In this document: positions 62,361-64,000 of the stretch, piece by piece | Layout: each line of letters starts with the position of its first letter | Numbering within the stretch: the stretch's first letter is position 1 | Assembly: GCF_004799515.1 (NCBI RefSeq) | Contig: NZ_SSMX01000008.1 | Span: 91,700-155,699, forward strand | Source: Phenylobacterium sp. | GTDB taxonomy: Bacteria > Pseudomonadota > Alphaproteobacteria > Caulobacterales > Caulobacteraceae | Direction of reading: 5' to 3' | DNA length: 64,000 bases | Translations under genes and position numbers: made by a program | Notes under the pieces: generated by a model | Told to the model about the DNA's origin: nothing | Databases searched by the model: none | What the model saw: the letters and a program-made list of their open reading frames with translations, nothing else

Positions 62361-64000
62361 TCAGCGGCCGCCGGCCGTGGGCGTCGACGCCGCCGGCTTC
62401 GGCGAGTCGAAGGAGTCCGCATCGGCGCGATGGTGCTGGCCGCCCATGCCCATCTTGCTGAGCGCGACCTTCAACTCGGCCTTGTCGATCACGCCGTCAT
62501 GGTTGGTGTCGATCTCGTCGAACTTGGCGAGCAGCATCTTGCCCATCTGGCCGCGCAGTTCGGCCTTCTCGAGCTTACCGTCGAGGTTCTTGTCCATCGC
62601 CCCCATTAGCCGGACTTCGGCGAAGCGGCCGTCAGAGTCGATCTGCTGGGCGGAGGTCTCGTCCATCCAGCGGAAATCGATCTGGGTGAACAGCATCTCC
62701 TGGAAGGACTGCTCGCCCCAGGTGACCTCGATGTTCGGATCGGGGTTGTGCGGGTTGCGCTTGGAGTTGTCGTACCAGTAGTGGGCGATCAACTTCGACC
62801 CGGCCGGGATCTTCACCGGCTCGGCGAAGGTGTAGGCCCGCTGCCAGTTGAAGTCATAGCGCGGCAGGCTGATCAACAGCTTCTGCTTGCCGTCCGGCGT
62901 CTGCAGCCACAGGTCGCTCGCCGTGGCGCGGTAGTGTGCGTGGATAAAGGCGTCGTAGAGCAGCGCGTCCTTGGAGAACTCGGTGTAGGCCATCTCCATG
63001 TGGTGGCCCGCGTTCGCCGGGATATCGATCGTCGGATCGCTGATCACCGTCTGGCGCATGATGTACTTGGGCGCATCCTTGCGGAAGTAGACGCCGATCT
63101 GGGAGTTGTCGGTCGTTTCCTTGCCATAGGGCGTGTAGTGCATTTGGAAGCCCACGGCCCCGCCGGGCGGCAGGTAGGTGCCGACGTCGCCGTCGAACAC
63201 GTCGGCTTCCGAGCCCACCGCATAGCGGCCCACCGAGGCGCGCCATTGGCCTTCGTTGGAGGTCTTGCCCTGCGGGACATCGGGGATCCAGCCGGTCAAC
63301 ACGTGGTGCACAGCCTGGCGGTCGCCCGGCTTCACCGCTGTGGCGCGGATCCAGTGGCCTTCGGTGGTCGGGTTGACCGTGAAGGGCCGCTGATAGTCGA
63401 CCACGCCCGAGGCCGGGACATTGTACGACGGGATGTTGAGCACCAGGTCTGGCTGGCCGAGCGGCCAGGCGGCGGCCACATGCTTCACCGCGCCCAGCGG
63501 ATCCGTACCCTCGCCGCGCGGCGCGCCCTCGTCCACCCAGTGGACCAAGGTCTTGATCTCGTCGGGCGACAGACGCTTGTCATCGGAGAAATGGCCCACG
63601 CGCGGATCGGCGTGATAGGGCGGCATCCGGTCGGTGCGGATCACCTCGCGGATCATCGGGGCGAAGCCCTTGACCATCGCATAGTTGTTGAAGGCCATCG
63701 GGCCGATGCCGCCTTCTTCGTGGCAGGCCACGCAATGCTTATCGAGGATCGGCGCCACGTCCTTGACGTAGGTGATCTGCGCCTTGGCGTCCCGGTCCGG
63801 GAAGGCGATGGCCGCCCCGGCGCTCGCGCCGCCGGAGGCCGCCGGCTGGCCGGCCAGCATGGCGTCCAGCGCCGCCGGCAGGGCCGCGACGGACCCGCGC
63901 CAGGCCACTTGCCAGGTCTTCGGATTGATCACGATGGCCTCGGCCGAGCGGGTGACGCCCAGGCCCTCGCCGATGATCTGCTTGTCGTCCATCAGGACGG
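62361..64000 (-). CDS. Redoxin / cytochrome c / copper monooxygenase-like protein with EF-hands (5' end outside window)
   Basis: At least 546 residues visible; the frame runs past the window end. Order from the N-terminus: the end of a redoxin-like domain (GVTRSAEAIVINPKTW), a c-type haem motif CVACH with KGFAPMI nearby, a type II copper monooxygenase-like region (HHVLTGW, FIHAHYRA, KLIAHYWYDN) and two C-terminal EF-hands (DKNLDGKLEKAEL, DTNHDGVIDKAEL). It is likely periplasmic. The exact reaction is unknown; relatives are called ascorbate-dependent monooxygenases. Confidence 0.85.
   Translation of the reverse strand, partial: VLMDDKQIIGEGLGVTRSAEAIVINPKTWQVAWRGSVAALPAALDAMLAGQPAASGGASAGAAIAFPDRDAKAQITYVKDVAPILDKHCVACHEEGGIGPMAFNNYAMVKGFAPMIREVIRTDRMPPYHADPRVGHFSDDKRLSPDEIKTLVHWVDEGAPRGEGTDPLGAVKHVAAAWPLGQPDLVLNIPSYNVPASGVVDYQRPFTVNPTTEGHWIRATAVKPGDRQAVHHVLTGWIPDVPQGKTSNEGQWRASVGRYAVGSEADVFDGDVGTYLPPGGAVGFQMHYTPYGKETTDNSQIGVYFRKDAPKYIMRQTVISDPTIDIPANAGHHMEMAYTEFSKDALLYDAFIHAHYRATASDLWLQTPDGKQKLLISLPRYDFNWQRAYTFAEPVKIPAGSKLIAHYWYDNSKRNPHNPDPNIEVTWGEQSFQEMLFTQIDFRWMDETSAQQIDSDGRFAEVRLMGAMDKNLDGKLEKAELRGQMGKMLLAKFDEIDTNHDGVIDKAELKVALSKMGMGGQHHRADADSFDSPKPAASTPTAGGR

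Overview
The window is GC-rich alphaproteobacterial chromosome. An EcfG-type sigma factor with an HWE histidine kinase, several stand-alone receiver proteins, TonB-dependent uptake, TamA/TamB and many 4-bp ATGA gene overlaps suggest Caulobacterales (Phenylobacterium/Caulobacter-like). The taxon is an inference; no rRNA or tRNA gene is visible.

Region 1 (1-15314, + strand) is one continuous gene run: TonB-dependent receptor (cut by the window start), a TonB-like protein, a DUF4331 protein, a small lipoprotein, a compact VirB-type type IV secretion cluster (virB1-2-3-4-6-8-9-10-11), then HupE/UreJ, a small membrane protein and a DUF4198 protein. The secretion genes sit inside what otherwise looks like a metal-uptake operon, and no virB5, virB7, virD4 or relaxase gene is present. 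A 38-39 bp element with fixed internal spacing occurs upstream of both the TonB-like and the DUF4331 gene.

Region 2 (15.5-30 kb) is a stress and signalling area: EcfG-like sigma factor, hybrid PAS histidine kinase, HWE kinase, three stand-alone receivers, a FixJ-like regulator that has lost its phospho-acceptor, Crp/Fnr regulator, CsbD, hemerythrin, CorA-like transporter, flavin enzymes. At 17968-18062 a perfect GGAAC-N16-CGTT promoter is followed by about 65 nt ending in an intrinsic terminator, a candidate stress-induced small RNA. Two decayed genes lie here: a gutted response regulator behind the HWE kinase and an exonuclease III fragment joined to a receiver tail.

Region 3 (30-37 kb) is catabolic: TetR with a CocE/NonD hydrolase, then HxlR with a secreted protein and two pairs of HCCA-isomerase-like and short-chain dehydrogenase genes. 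A shared 17-bp element upstream of both transcription units suggests an HxlR regulon.

Region 4 (37.8-40.73 kb) is a small island in the 3' end of guaA, bounded by 15-bp direct repeats of the guaA terminus. It carries a predicted PD-(D/E)xK nuclease toxin, its putative DUF4304-like immunity protein and a PemK/MazF-type toxin-antitoxin pair, but no integrase. An orphan DUF2384-type antitoxin-like gene lies just outside.

Region 5 (40.7-64 kb) is mostly housekeeping: guaA, RsmB-like methyltransferase, MAPEG protein, guaB, LysR regulator, rlmE, ppx/gppA, hspQ, TPR protein, M16 peptidase, phhA, tamB-tamA, the circularly permuted ATP-grasp/alpha-E/transglutaminase trio, and a multidomain redoxin-cytochrome c-copper protein cut by the window end.
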